In this document: positions 29,389 through 40,235 of the stretch, piece by piece
Position numbering within the stretch: position 1 is the stretch's first letter
Layout of the letters: each line of letters starts with the position of its first letter
Source: Pachysolen tannophilus NRRL Y-2460
Lineage: Eukaryota > Ascomycota > Pichiomycetes > Alaninales > Pachysolenaceae
DNA length: 64,000 bases
Assembly (NCBI GenBank): GCA_001661245.1
Contig: KV454011.1
Span: forward strand, 1,080,724 to 1,144,723
Direction: 5' to 3'
The notes under the pieces: model-generated
Told to the model about the DNA's origin: nothing
Databases searched by the model: none
Seen by the model: only the letters and a program-made list of their open reading frames with translations
Made by a program: the position numbers and the translations under genes

Positions 29389-30730
29389 TCACCATAATGG
29401 GTCACCTCCACAGTTGAATAAAACTTTGTTTGGAGTAAAAGGCCTGAACAAAAAATCATTTTGTGGAATTGCTCCATTAGTTCCGTACATTTTTGTTCTT
29501 TTAATAGCTTCCGTTGCAGTATCATTCATCCCCATAAAGTAGGAAACTAGTCCTGCTGCAATGCCAGCAGACATTGAAGTTCCACTTTTGAGTACAACAG
29601 ATTTTTCAGCATTAGGATGAGCATCACTTGCTAAAGTTGGAACATCTACTCCAGAAGCAAAGATATCTACACACGCTCCCCAATTGGAAAATTCTGAAAT
29701 ATGATCAGAATCATTTATATCAATAGCACCAACAGTCAAGACACCATTGACTGATGCTGGAGTGAGCTCGCAAGCATTTTGGTTTGAATTTCCCGCCCCT
29801 GTAACAACAGCAATTCCTCGTTCCACTACTGCTTCTATTGCATGATTTAATAAATGTGTTTTTTGTGACATTCCTAAAGCTAAAACTATTACAGATGGTC
29901 TTTTCGTTTCTTCAATTTCAAGCACCGCACTATTTAACGCTTTAAGTATAGTTGATACATGAGTATACCCTTTTTTATTAACAACTTTATAATCTATCAA
30001 GTTTGCTTTTTTAGCAATACCAAAAGTTTCCGACCCAATTACACCTGCAACCGCAGTTCCATGACCATTTGGATCTTGAAGTAACTTTGATTCTCCAGAA
30101 GCATCATTTATAACAAAGTTCCCACCTTTTCTTACCCTTCCTGAAAAATCAGGATGATCTCTATATATACCTGTATCGAAAATATAAATATCAACTCCAA
30201 TGGCTGCTGCTGAATCGTATACATATTCAAATTCTTGAAATCCTTTTAATTTTTGGCGTTGAGAAAGTCTTGCAAGGTGTTTTGGAGCAAAACTTTGCAC
30301 TTGAAGTAGCTCCAATCTTCTATCAAAAGTTATACTTTTAATCTTCATTTGAAAAAAAAAAAAAAGAAAAAAAAAAAAATAAAATGACAATTAGTTTAAA
30401 TTCAATAAAGGTAATTTCTATCTATTAAACAGAAAAAAATGATGAAAAAAAAAAAAAAACACTTACATTTTTATCAAAATAAGCAGATTTTAAAAGATTT
30501 ATCCCAAAATCTCCCTTTATAGCTTTAAATTGTCCAATACTTATTGTTTCAAACCCAATATTTTGAGTCTTTAGTTTTGTAGAACCTAAAAATTGATCAT
30601 ATTTACTAACAAAATTAGAGAAAGTTTCACCTGTGTTTAATTCCAATATTAATTTAATTCCATTAACACTAACTAATTGTAAAAAAAATAAAGTTAAAAC
30701 CCAGAAATCTGGGATTCTTATAAACATCAT
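29389..30730 (-). CDS. Secreted or vacuolar subtilisin-like protease (two exons)
   Basis: A spliced gene: exon 1 30730-30467, intron 30466-30343 (124 bases, GTAAGT donor, CTAAT branch, long pyrimidine tract, AAG acceptor), exon 2 30342-29389; joined product 405 residues. Residues 1-24 form a signal peptide, then an I9-type inhibitor propeptide follows. The S8 catalytic domain of the proteinase K/cerevisin group has Asp144 (IFDTG), His182 (NGHGTAVAG), the oxyanion Asn in GAGNSNQN and Ser344 (SGTSMSAG). All catalytic residues are present. The splice joins FDKN to IKSITF and restores the expected propeptide-to-mature junction before APKHLARLSQ. It is shorter than Prb1 (635) and nearer to Rrt12/Ysp3 in size; the exact orthologue is not clear. 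Confidence 0.85.
30343..30466 (-). other. Intron of the subtilase gene
   Basis: Donor GTAAGT, branch-like CTAAT, about 40 bases of pyrimidine-rich sequence and AAG at the 3' end, which is the first AG after the branch site. It keeps phase 0. Confidence 0.75.
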
Positions 30731-30986
30731 TTAATCTTTACAAAAAAACAATATTATTAATTTTTAATTCTCTAAGTTTCAATTTATTAAAAAGGGAAAA
30801 CGGTTAAAAGATAAATTAGGGTTGATATGTTGTTATTATGTTTATACCCCCAAAATCTTGATTATGCACCACAAACAGCAATACATACATTTAATACATA
30901 TACAATACATGTGACGTTTAATACACTACTGTTTTTTATTTAATAATAATACAAAAGAAACCATATATCGTTTCAACTATGAAGCT

Positions 30987-31263
30987 TCATAAATTCATGA
31001 AAGAGCCCAAGCTGCTCATATTATTCCCACTTTCTCGGGACTGATCACTGAAATTCCCCAAACTTTTACCACTATCCTCACTACGTTCCTCGTCATCTAT
31101 ACTATCTTCATCTTCATCTTCGAAACCGTCATCGTCATTTTCTTCATCATCATCTTCATCATCTTCTTCTTCATTATCGTCGTCCTCATCGTTGTAAACA
31201 CCAAGATCTGCTCCTTTAACATCAGATTCTCCTTGGTTTCGACTCTGTAGAATATTGGTATTA

Positions 31264-31302
<39 letters not shown>

Positions 31303-32131
31303 TCGGCGTTAGAAGGACTATTGGATGAATATCCATAATAATTTGAATTATCATATTTAGTTATATTTGTTGGACTTATTCCTTCCATATCAAATTCTGT
31401 TGCTGGCGTTGCAGAAAATTCTTCTCTTAATTGTTGATCAACAGACTGTGCGGTTCTTAAAGTTGTTGGAACCAATGTAGGTAAATCTGAATTTGAACCC
31501 ACGGTTGCATGATGATCCATATGCATTAAAGAATTTTTGGAAAGAGGTCTATTACTATTTTTAGGTCTATTCTTTGGATTTTTCCTATGATAAGGTCTTT
31601 TCGGTTTAACACTATCCTTTCTCAGTCTTAATTCTTCCAGTTCAAATTCTCTATATTTCGCCAAATAAATTTTTAAAGTTTCTGCGTAATTTTCAAAACC
31701 TAAAGTATACATGGAAAATAAAATATCTTCCCCATTCAAAGTTTTCCTTTTTTCAAGAAGACATTTTTCTGCAGCTTGAGAGGTTATAAAAGATATAAAT
31801 TCACTAACACATTCTTGAGCAGTTTCCTTTGCTTCTTTTGAAAGTTTCCCATGAGGCGGCAATGCATTTCTCATTACTCTTCCAACTATGATATAAAAAA
31901 AAAAAAAAAAAAATTTTTACAGTTAGTAAATTAAGTAAAATAAAAAAGTATATTAATATATAGGTTTAAAATTTTAAACTTACCATTCGCAATTGGCAAA
32001 TACCTATCCTGCTCCCTGACCTCAAACAACGGCGGAGATTGCAGCAGCAGCAGCTGCTGCTGCTCACTGCTATGGGCTCTTGTTTCTTCTTTATCTTGGT
32101 TTTCATCTGGAATTCTTATAAATTCAGACAT
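30987..32131 (-). CDS. HAP3: Hap3 (NF-YB), CCAAT-binding complex subunit, two exons
   Basis: Exon 1 32131-31984, intron 31983-31886 (98 bases: GTAAGT donor, TACTAAC branch at 31922-31928, TAG acceptor), exon 2 31885-30987; product 348 residues. The histone-fold NF-YB domain (about 37-135) starts [18 protein letters not shown], and the splice falls inside it after Asn49. It continues with [45 protein letters not shown] and a basic tail. It binds CCAAT with Hap2 and Hap5 and drives respiratory genes. Unusual is the C-terminal extension of more than 200 residues with an Asn run and a long Asp/Glu-rich block; S. cerevisiae Hap3 has only 144 residues. QCR7 in this window carries a HAP site. Confidence 0.94.
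31886..31983 (-). other. Intron of HAP3
   Basis: GTAAGT donor, perfect TACTAAC branch and TAG acceptor. It splits a valine codon inside the histone-fold core. Confidence 0.92.
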
Positions 32132-32722
32132 ATTTTTCCTTTTTCAAAATCAAAAAAAAAAAAAACACACAATTCTTTTCTCTGTCATTCAGTTATCAAA
32201 CTTATCGAAACTGAAAAGTTTATTATCTTTCTATTTATCTTTCTCTTTCTTTCTCTTCAATTGGTAGTTACCGGAAAGTATTTCTCGGTCAATGATGATG
32301 CAAGCTTTTATTATAGCGGGCGGGAAAACAACAGCAAAAAAGCAAAAAAAAAAACACACAAAAAAAAAAAAAAGATTATAGCACTAATTCTAGGATTGAA
32401 TATTATAAAATGAGAAAAATCATTAAGGAATGCTATTATGTTTTTCTTCTTTTTCCCATGAATGTATTAAAATCTAATAATTTCAAAGAAGAAGTAATAA
32501 TAATATCTAAATTTTATCTGTTTACTGATCGAATAGATAATTTTCTTATGTGTTAGCGTTGAAAAAAAGAAAAAAATTTTTTCAATTTTTTTTTAATTTT
32601 TCTTCGCTGCGTTTTACGAGCCTTTCCGGTACTTTTTCAGTGAGGTGAAAAAAAACCAAAAAAAAGAAAATTAAAGAGCGATATAAAGTAAATTTCTTTA
32701 TAATAAAGAAACTGCACCTGTA

Positions 32723-32771
32723 GTTTCAATTTCAATTTCAGTTTCAGTTTTAGGTCAGGTCAGGTCAGGTC
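32723..32771. repeat. Adjacent short tandem repeats, TTTCAR then AGGTC
   Basis: About four to five TTTCAA/TTTCAG hexamers are followed directly by four perfect AGGTC pentamers. Both are simple tandem arrays. Confidence 0.75.
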
Positions 32772-33592
32772 AGTCAATGAAGTCATCCGCTCGACTTTTT
32801 TTTTTTTTTTTTTTTCTTTCCTTCTCTCTGTTAATTACATATGTTTCTACTCACCCACTCAACCAACAACATATTAAATAAGCATTTGAATTTGTTGCGA
32901 GTGACGTTAACTAATTAATTAATACCTTTTCCCTTTTTTTTTATTGTTTCGTTTCGTACTTATCGAAACAATCTTAATTTCCCAAGGTCATGTGACCCGT
33001 AATGGAAAGCACAAACTAATTTCGGAGGTAGTGCATAAAGAAACACATACATACGGTTCTGCCAAAAAAAAAAAAAAACAAAAAAGAAACGGGTATTTTT
33101 TCAAAAACGGACGTGTTGTTTTAAACAATTTATCACTCTTTCTGAAATGGCTTCACGCGGTACAGTAGTAGTAGGTACAGTAGTAGACCAGAGTAGATTA
33201 CAGTAGGGTACACGCTCTTTTAGTTTCTTTGCAGAATACTAAATATGGAATATGAACCAGTACAAAGAATTAACTATTAACTGCAACTAAACAATCAAAT
33301 CTTAAGTGTAAATATATTGGTCTGTGCCCATTCTTCTAGTGCTCATTAACCATTTTTCAATGCATTGTTTAGTCTACGAGAACGTGTAAAAATTTTTATC
33401 TTTTGTTCTTTTAATGTCGTGGGTGTCATGACAATATATATATAAATATATTTCCTTTTTTGATCGAACAATTAAAAGAATTCAACGCGAGAGCCGTGTT
33501 GTTGGTACTGTTAAAGTAACCTCTGCAGATCTAGCTAGTTTCCTAAAAGAGAAATAACCTCCAACAACAGGAACGGGGGATGCGCTGGAGTA

Positions 33593-33643
33593 CGCTGAAA
33601 AGCTCTGAAGTGCGTTAAAGAGCGCTAAAAAGCTCTGAAAAAA
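33593..33643. repeat. Degenerate 30-base tandem repeat
   Basis: CGCTGAAAAGCTCTGAA (33593-33609) recurs 30 bases later as CGCTAAAAAGCTCTGAA with one change. Flanking GCGCTGG and GCGTTAAAG words suggest further diverged units. Confidence 0.6.
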
Positions 33644-33762
33644 CAGTGCATTTTTTGGTACATCTCTGCGCATCTTATTGCATGAAAAATGTAGGGAAAA
33701 TATTAAAATATTAAAATATTAACAAGAAACCCTTTCCAAAAAGGACGCAAATAGTAAACAAA

Positions 33763-33768
33763 ACGCGT
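33763..33768. promoter_or_regulatory. MluI box in G1 cyclin upstream region
   Basis: ACGCGT lies about 910 bases before the cyclin ATG, accompanied by ACGCGA at 33485-33490 and TCGCGT (ACGCGA on the minus strand) at 34010-34015. Such clusters bind SBF/MBF at cyclin promoters in other yeasts. Confidence 0.45.
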
Positions 33769-34112
33769 TTGAACCTTGTGAAAACAAAAAAAAGAATACG
33801 AATCTTTTGTTTTTTTTTCTTCCTGTATTGATTGTACTGATATAGAGACAAGTAAAGAATTTTTTTGATTCTAATGCAAGGAAGCTAAAGTGTTGGTCCT
33901 GTGTAGTTTATATAGAAATTGGTGGGATCTACCTTTATCTGACGGGCCTTAAATTGAAAAAGTTGTGGTGGTTCCTAATAATTATAACTACTTGTTAATT
34001 ATACTTGAATCGCGTTTTTTTTGACTAAAGAGAACGTAACAAGTAAAAAAGTAAAAAAAAACACCAGGCCAAACACCAATATTTTACATAGTGAAAATTT
34101 ATTAGAATCACC

Positions 34113-34143
<31 letters not shown>

Positions 34144-34677
34144 AATTGATGATATATATGTTGTTCCAAATCTGCTTTTTGTTCTTTTCTTGGGTTAGAT
34201 TGATTCTTGAATAGATACTTTTTTTTTTTAAGAAAAAAAAAAAAACACTTTAGAAACTGCTCTAATACACAAGGAAATATATCCCCTCCAGGTAAAGAGA
34301 GAGAAAAAGAAAATCGTCCTTTGTTTTCTATAAAAAAACCTTGTTTCTTCATAGAAATCAATATCCACTCATTTAGCTATTTTCACTTCATATCACTTTC
34401 GTTTATTGTTCATATTGTTAATAGATTTCATTTCTTCAATTCAGTTTTAATTTTACTTATTATTATTTTTTTTTTTATCTATATATATATACATATATCA
34501 TTGTTGTTTTAAATTTTTGGATATATCATATCAAATTACGGGAAGGTGCTCTTGTCAATAACTAAATCATAATAATTTTTACACTCGTTATATAAAAAGG
34601 TTGATTTTTAAGTGCTAATAATATACAACAATTTTTTATTCAAATATTTTCATCATCATTTCATACTAAGATATACT

Positions 34678-36729
34678 ATGCACGGTTCTCAAACCAATAA
34701 CCTGCCTAGTTCAGCAAGGACGGCAATTGAATCACCATCTTCACAATCATCACAGAAAAGTCATAATCGTCATCGTAATCAAAATAATAATTTTGAACAA
34801 CAAAAATTGGGAGGACCTAAAAATCCAAAGCCAAGACCATATCCATTCATGTTAGAAGCATTGGAAACAAGAACTAATAAATTATTAATACAAGAATATG
34901 AAAATGAAATAAATGGTTATTATCTTACTTTAGAAATTTCATCTGAAGTTAATCCAAAAATGATTGATTCACAACCAGAAATTCAATGGTATATGAGACC
35001 TTTTCTTCTTGATTTTATCATTGAAATGCATTCTTCTTTTAAATTGAAACCTCAAACATTATTCTTGTGCATAAACATAATAGATAGATATTGTGCAAAG
35101 AGAATTGTATTTAAACAACATTATCAATTAATAGGTTGTACAGCATTATGGTTAGCTGCAAAATATGAAGATAAAAAATCTAGAGTACCAACAATACGGG
35201 AATTGGCAATCATGTGTAGACATGTCTACGATGATAATATGTTTAAAGAAATGGAAATGCACATGTTATCCACATTGGATTGGTCATTGGGACATAATTC
35301 ATTAGAAGATTGTTTACAATTGGCAATAAAATCATGTAGTAATAATAATGAAAAATTTCAAGATGATTTACAACAACAACAACAAAAGAAAAGTCAATTG
35401 TTATCAAACCCATCTAATTTCCAAGAATTGCAATCAAATAACTCAATCAATAACGCAATTATAGCCGTTGGTCGTTACTTATGTGAATTATCACTTTTTG
35501 AAAGAAGTTTCTTATTATATCCTACTTCAATTGTTGCAATTACAGCACATTTGATAGCTTGTTCAATGCTTGGAGTATCTTGTGCTGCTGATAATTTATC
35601 TAGAATTTATGACCAATATTTTTTTGAAGAACGTGAAAAGCTGTATAAACAGGATAGACAAAAACGAGAATATCAAGGACAACAGCAAAGAGATTTTGAT
35701 AATAGAGATGATGGAGAGTTTTCATATGGTGATATTTGTTATGCTGATTATGAAGATGATGAAGAAATGTATGACGAAGATGGTGAAAATAAAAAACCAG
35801 AGTTGAAAATGCCATTTATAGGTGGATTTGAAGGTTCTGAAACTATATTACAAATTAAAAGATTGTCCTTATTATTTTTAAACGCAATTAATAACCCATC
35901 AGAAGTATTGATACATAAATATCAACAATTGGGTGTTATAACTGTTGTGAATAATTTTTTAAACAAACACTACACTTTCTTACAACAAACAATCCAATCA
36001 TTGAATTTCAAAAATTTAAATATTGATGAATTATCTACAGAAAATCAATTCAAACCACTGTTAGTACAGTTAACCGATCTCATATTGGGATTGAATACTA
36101 CATCTTCAAACTTAGGTCCAGCAGCAAGTTCACCTTCGACGGTAAATGTCCATCGCAATCTGCATCTCCAATTCATTCCTCCACATCATCCTCAATATAG
36201 TGCTGCAACAACCACTTCTATATCTTCACCACCACCTCCATTGACTCCATCATCCTCAACTTCCCTGAATTCGAATTACTCTTCGTCATCAATATTTTCG
36301 GATTTGAAAACTCCAAACTCCATTAATGGTAACAATCAAAGTACTATGTATTCTCTGCTGGTGGGTGGTACTATTCGTGGGGGTAATGCCAATTATTTAC
36401 CTTCTCAGCATCAACTTTACCATCAAAATTATCAGCCTCATCAACAACAAGTCTCCTCAATTATCGGTAGTGGAATTGCTCAAACAGATAATAATAATAG
36501 CACATCTACAATATTAGTGCCGAAAAAGAGCAAGCACATTATTTATCCAAACTCCTCTCCAGTCGCTAATACTGCTCCATCATCACCAAGCGAAGATGAC
36601 TATGAACCACAACAATGCCAAACCCGTCATCAAAAACCAATTGCAAACCATCAAAATTACTACACAGGTTATTCCAATAATCCTGCATCAAGCCCATTGG
36701 AACAGAATCCTCACAATATTGTTTACTGA
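34678..36729 (+). CDS. G1 cyclin (Cln/Ccn1/Puc1 type)
   Basis: A 683-residue Cdk1 partner for Start. The first ATG is at 34678; the frame is open slightly upstream only from a GTG. The cyclin box begins near residue 98 with IDSQPEIQWYMRPFLLDFIIEM, followed by INIIDRYCAKRIVFKQHYQLIGC, LWLAAKYEDKKSRVPTIREL and the METH-like EMEMHMLSTLDWSLG. The second cyclin fold is interrupted by a Gln-rich and a strongly acidic insertion (about 315-385). The C-terminal 200 residues are rich in Ser, Thr, Pro, Asn and Gln with SP/TP sites, as expected for a PEST-type degradation tail. It resembles Cln1/Cln2/Ccn1/Hgc1-type cyclins more than S. cerevisiae Cln3. The exact paralogue is not assigned. Confidence 0.88.
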   Translation: MHGSQTNNLPSSARTAIESPSSQSSQKSHNRHRNQNNNFEQQKLGGPKNPKPRPYPFMLEALETRTNKLLIQEYENEINGYYLTLEISSEVNPKMIDSQPEIQWYMRPFLLDFIIEMHSSFKLKPQTLFLCINIIDRYCAKRIVFKQHYQLIGCTALWLAAKYEDKKSRVPTIRELAIMCRHVYDDNMFKEMEMHMLSTLDWSLGHNSLEDCLQLAIKSCSNNNEKFQDDLQQQQQKKSQLLSNPSNFQELQSNNSINNAIIAVGRYLCELSLFERSFLLYPTSIVAITAHLIACSMLGVSCAADNLSRIYDQYFFEEREKLYKQDRQKREYQGQQQRDFDNRDDGEFSYGDICYADYEDDEEMYDEDGENKKPELKMPFIGGFEGSETILQIKRLSLLFLNAINNPSEVLIHKYQQLGVITVVNNFLNKHYTFLQQTIQSLNFKNLNIDELSTENQFKPLLVQLTDLILGLNTTSSNLGPAASSPSTVNVHRNLHLQFIPPHHPQYSAATTTSISSPPPPLTPSSSTSLNSNYSSSSIFSDLKTPNSINGNNQSTMYSLLVGGTIRGGNANYLPSQHQLYHQNYQPHQQQVSSIIGSGIAQTDNNNSTSTILVPKKSKHIIYPNSSPVANTAPSSPSEDDYEPQQCQTRHQKPIANHQNYYTGYSNNPASSPLEQNPHNIVY

Positions 36730-37379
36730 AATTTATTACAGCTATACAACAGTATTTTTGTCTTTCTGTATTTTGAATAACGTCACAAAAAATTCATTCC
36801 CATCAAAACAAGTATGCAAAAGAGAAAAAAATTATCAGAAATTCTTTTAAAGAAAGCAGAAATATATTTTAATTTAATAGAGAAAAAGTCTTATTGGTAT
36901 TCATTAGCATTGCGCTTTCTTTGTTTTTATTTGTTTATATTCGCAGGATTTTGAAACATTCAATATAAGTTTTGGCTGTGGTATATTATTGCTTTTAAGT
37001 CTATAATTTCTTCCTTTTTTTGCTCGCTTTTATTTATTAACTAACTTGTTGTATACAATTCGCATAATGTCGTTTTCTTAATTGTCATTCATTTTTTTAC
37101 TGGTTTATTTCCTATTAGCTAGTATCTTATTTGCTTATTTAAAATTTAATGTAATTTTTATGAGTTGAAATAATCTACAGTACAGTAAAACAATCTAAAG
37201 ATAGCATTAAAACATAGAATTTTTGTAAAACTAAGAATAGCTGAATTGAAAGAAAAAACCTCAACATTAGCAAAAAATACATAAGAACTCCCCCTGCAAG
37301 ATAAAAGCAAAAAGCAAAAAAAGAAAAACCAAGTATATTATTATAAACGGCAAAATGCAAAATTGGTTTAAAGCATGAA
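36730..37379. other. Convergent intergenic region, cyclin/SLP1
   Basis: About 650 bases between two 3' ends; AT-rich, with no gene, RNA or repeat recognised. Confidence 0.5.
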
Positions 37380-40235
37380 TCAAGATTCTAGCGTATGCAA
37401 GACAACAGATTCATCGTCTGTAGAGATCCCATTATCAGCATTGGAATTAGAGTCTTCTTTATTCGAATCATCGTTATAGTTATTTTCATCTTTTGAATCA
37501 TCATTATCATCTTCGTCCTCAGCGCTTGCGCCTTTGAAATCCTTGTAATTCTTGAGATTCGGCGACTCGCCATCGTTCGAAGGTTCAGAGCTGACAAGAC
37601 TATGATTTCTGAAAGCATTGTTGTTCGTAAGCAGTTCTTCTGAATTATTATTATATTCAGAAGAATACACGAAATCGTTGGGGTCATAAAAAAAAGAGCC
37701 AGTGTTTGTGCCACTATGTGTACCAGAGAGAATATGACTGACACTAAATTTAATCTTCTTCTTCTTTCTTTTCAAAGAAGAATTAGAAAACTGTCTGAAT
37801 ACTTCAATATTTTCCATGGATCCAGCAGGAGAATATTGTTCATCCGGAGATGAAGGTAAGCTAGAACGTAAGTCATGCCATCTACCATTTTCGTCCTCGA
37901 TGTATTCAGTTTCAATGAATGTATCACGAGTGGCTATAACATAGACCATTAGAACAACTATGAACAAAGTATTAAAAATAGATAGCCTTTTCTGAAAAGT
38001 TAGCTCTGAAGTTAAATTTTTAATCTTCGTGGAAGAATCAGATAGTAATTCTTGATGTGCAAAACTCTGAGTTGCTAATAGTGTATTAGCTTCCTCCTGT
38101 AATGATTTATATAAGTTTGTCAATTGTTCAATTTGATGGTGAATCGAAGTGTTGAATGCACTGACTAGCAAATCAAATTTTGCAGTTTGACGCTTTTCCA
38201 ATTTTGTGAATGCGTTCGACAATAACTTACTTTGTTCTTCAATGTACAATAAAGATAACGTGGCATTGGACTCCAATAATGCCAATCTTTTGACAATGTT
38301 CTTGTATATAGATTCTTGTGTGGTAGGTTCTTGAATTGACGTTTCAATGGGGGAACTCGTTGTAGCGGACGATTCAGTTATATTTGTAGAATTTTCTTGA
38401 CAGTATTCATCATGGTATAGTTCCTCTAAGAATTGATCCATAACTAAATATGGCAATACAACAGAACACTCTTCATTTAAGGTGTTGATTCTTTCCACAT
38501 CGACAACATTTTCGTTCAATGCCAGTGTTATGGTACTGTTTTCGTCTGCTGTTCTAATCTTTTCATTAAATGTTTCTGTTTCAGTGCTTTTCAAATCATT
38601 AGTAGCAGCACTATTTGGCAGTTGTGGTGGAACAAAATTTTCAACTTCTAAATTTTCAGTAATTTTTTGAATTTCCTCTACTTCTTTTTCCTCCTCAAAT
38701 TTAAATTCCTCCATCATTGTTTTACCATGAACTCTTAGAACTGAAATAGGACAATAATATTCAGACCCATAATGTGATAAAACTTCTAGCCTAAGATAAC
38801 GCGCCCAAATTAAAGGATTTTTGATAGAGAAAGTTTGTAGACTTCGAACATTCTCAGCTTCAAATTCACCTAAAATTTTCCATCCATTCAGTGGAGTTGG
38901 AAACCTATCTGTGACTGATAATCTTATCTTTTTAAAAGTAGAAGAAAAAAATTCATAATTTCCAACCAAAACGGTATCCACCAAGATATCCTGACAAAGT
39001 TCAATCACAACAAACTTATTTGGAGCAGAACATTCATTCAATAAATAAGAATCTTTATTTTCAATCAATATGGATGATGCACCTTTAGCTTCAGAATTAG
39101 TCTTCACTATAGTGGCAGCACAATCAAATGAGGCATAATTAAATCTATCTTTATAAACTTTACCTCCAGCTTCTTCTGTCTTCATATCAGGAGCAAACAT
39201 TCCAATATCTATCTCCATATCTTCACCGATAGCACCATTTAAATTCGAGTTGATAGTCTTTTGAGAAAATTTATGATTTTCGTGCGATTTCAATTTTCGT
39301 TCTCTTTGATGATCTTCTCCCACTTTTTGCTTTTTCCATTCTTCAAACGACATAAAATGTGTATCTGTATCTTCTTCAATATCTGACATATTGCCTTGGT
39401 AATTATCTGAATTAAGTATAGTTCTATTTATTGATGTATTTAAGTCGACTGAGGTAGTAGTATTGAAATCTGATTTTGTAATATTTCCACTGCGGTTTGT
39501 GATGTCTCTGCGTAACGCAGTAGAATTGTTATTATCGACCGGAGATTGTGATTCAGTTGTGGACTCACTGCTGGTTGTATCACTAATGCTCATTAGCACA
39601 GGGCAAGAATCCAGAATCAGAGTCGGGGAACTAGCAGTAATAAATACATTTTCTTGTGGAACTGATAAGATTTTTGATGTAAGAGTTGACTGCGTAGAAT
39701 TTGAAGGTGGTGTTATTGTTTCATTTGAATTCTGGGGTATTGATGAGATGCTCCCACTTACGTGAGAAATGCTTGAAAAATTTGAATCTGCTGCTGAAAT
39801 TGACGAATAATTTGTATGAATTCCAGTTGTCCTGGGCCCACTAGTCATTGAGATACAAGTTGTTAGGTAGCTGTCACAGCTAAATATCAGCTCAGTCATA
39901 CCGTTTATTGAGGAAATGGAACAAACACCACTATTAATTGAATCATTTTTACTTCTCTGTGTCAGACTAACTATATCTATTTCCGATGAATTTGTCAATG
40001 ACTGTAGGCTGTTTCCGCCTTTAGTGGTGGTGCCACCACTATCTCCATTACCACTATACCCTGAATTTCGCACAGATAAAGGCAAACTTGAATATGTTTC
40101 CACAGAAATGGATGAAGATTGTATGTTTACCGTTACCGGATGACCTATGCTGTATTGCTGAGTAACTGGATCTGATAAAGCTTGCCGAAGAAAAAACAAC
40201 GTTATCGGTATTATCGAAAGTGATATTGTTTTCAT
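37380..40235 (-). CDS. SLP1: Slp1, SUN-like ER membrane protein
   Basis: A 951-residue ER protein of the SUCO/Slp1 family. In S. cerevisiae Slp1 works with Emp65 to protect soluble ER proteins from degradation. It has an N-terminal signal peptide (about 1-21), a Ser/Thr/Asn-rich lumenal stretch with many N-glycosylation sequons, the family motif SFEEWKKQK (about 295-305), and a SUN-like domain (about 365-505) with NYASFDCAATI, NKFVVIELCQDI and the cysteine pair around YYCPISVLRVHG. A coiled coil (about 660-740) precedes one membrane segment (about 750-770), then an acidic C-terminal tail. It is longer than S. cerevisiae Slp1 (587), mainly through low-complexity sequence. Confidence 0.9.
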   Translation of the reverse strand: MKTISLSIIPITLFFLRQALSDPVTQQYSIGHPVTVNIQSSSISVETYSSLPLSVRNSGYSGNGDSGGTTTKGGNSLQSLTNSSEIDIVSLTQRSKNDSINSGVCSISSINGMTELIFSCDSYLTTCISMTSGPRTTGIHTNYSSISAADSNFSSISHVSGSISSIPQNSNETITPPSNSTQSTLTSKILSVPQENVFITASSPTLILDSCPVLMSISDTTSSESTTESQSPVDNNNSTALRRDITNRSGNITKSDFNTTTSVDLNTSINRTILNSDNYQGNMSDIEEDTDTHFMSFEEWKKQKVGEDHQRERKLKSHENHKFSQKTINSNLNGAIGEDMEIDIGMFAPDMKTEEAGGKVYKDRFNYASFDCAATIVKTNSEAKGASSILIENKDSYLLNECSAPNKFVVIELCQDILVDTVLVGNYEFFSSTFKKIRLSVTDRFPTPLNGWKILGEFEAENVRSLQTFSIKNPLIWARYLRLEVLSHYGSEYYCPISVLRVHGKTMMEEFKFEEEKEVEEIQKITENLEVENFVPPQLPNSAATNDLKSTETETFNEKIRTADENSTITLALNENVVDVERINTLNEECSVVLPYLVMDQFLEELYHDEYCQENSTNITESSATTSSPIETSIQEPTTQESIYKNIVKRLALLESNATLSLLYIEEQSKLLSNAFTKLEKRQTAKFDLLVSAFNTSIHHQIEQLTNLYKSLQEEANTLLATQSFAHQELLSDSSTKIKNLTSELTFQKRLSIFNTLFIVVLMVYVIATRDTFIETEYIEDENGRWHDLRSSLPSSPDEQYSPAGSMENIEVFRQFSNSSLKRKKKKIKFSVSHILSGTHSGTNTGSFFYDPNDFVYSSEYNNNSEELLTNNNAFRNHSLVSSEPSNDGESPNLKNYKDFKGASAEDEDDNDDSKDENNYNDDSNKEDSNSNADNGISTDDESVVLHTLES

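Larger units (their letters stand above)
32132..34677. other. Long divergent intergenic region, HAP3/G1 cyclin
   Basis: About 2.5 kb without a convincing gene, the largest gap in the window. It contains tandem TTTCAA/TTTCAG words (about 32723-32749), four AGGTC units (32752-32771), GGTCATGTGACC (32986-32997), two GGTACAGTAGTAG copies (33159-33187), a degenerate 30-base repeat (about 33593-33643), three ACGCGN boxes (33485, 33763 and 34010) and a TA array (34112-34138). Large promoters with many cis sites are typical of G1 cyclin genes. Short ORFs on both strands are low-complexity and not supported. Confidence 0.55.

Noticed and set aside
33482-33673. Minus-strand 63-codon ORF in the cyclin promoter
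   Set aside because: It overlaps the degenerate repeat block and has no conserved features.
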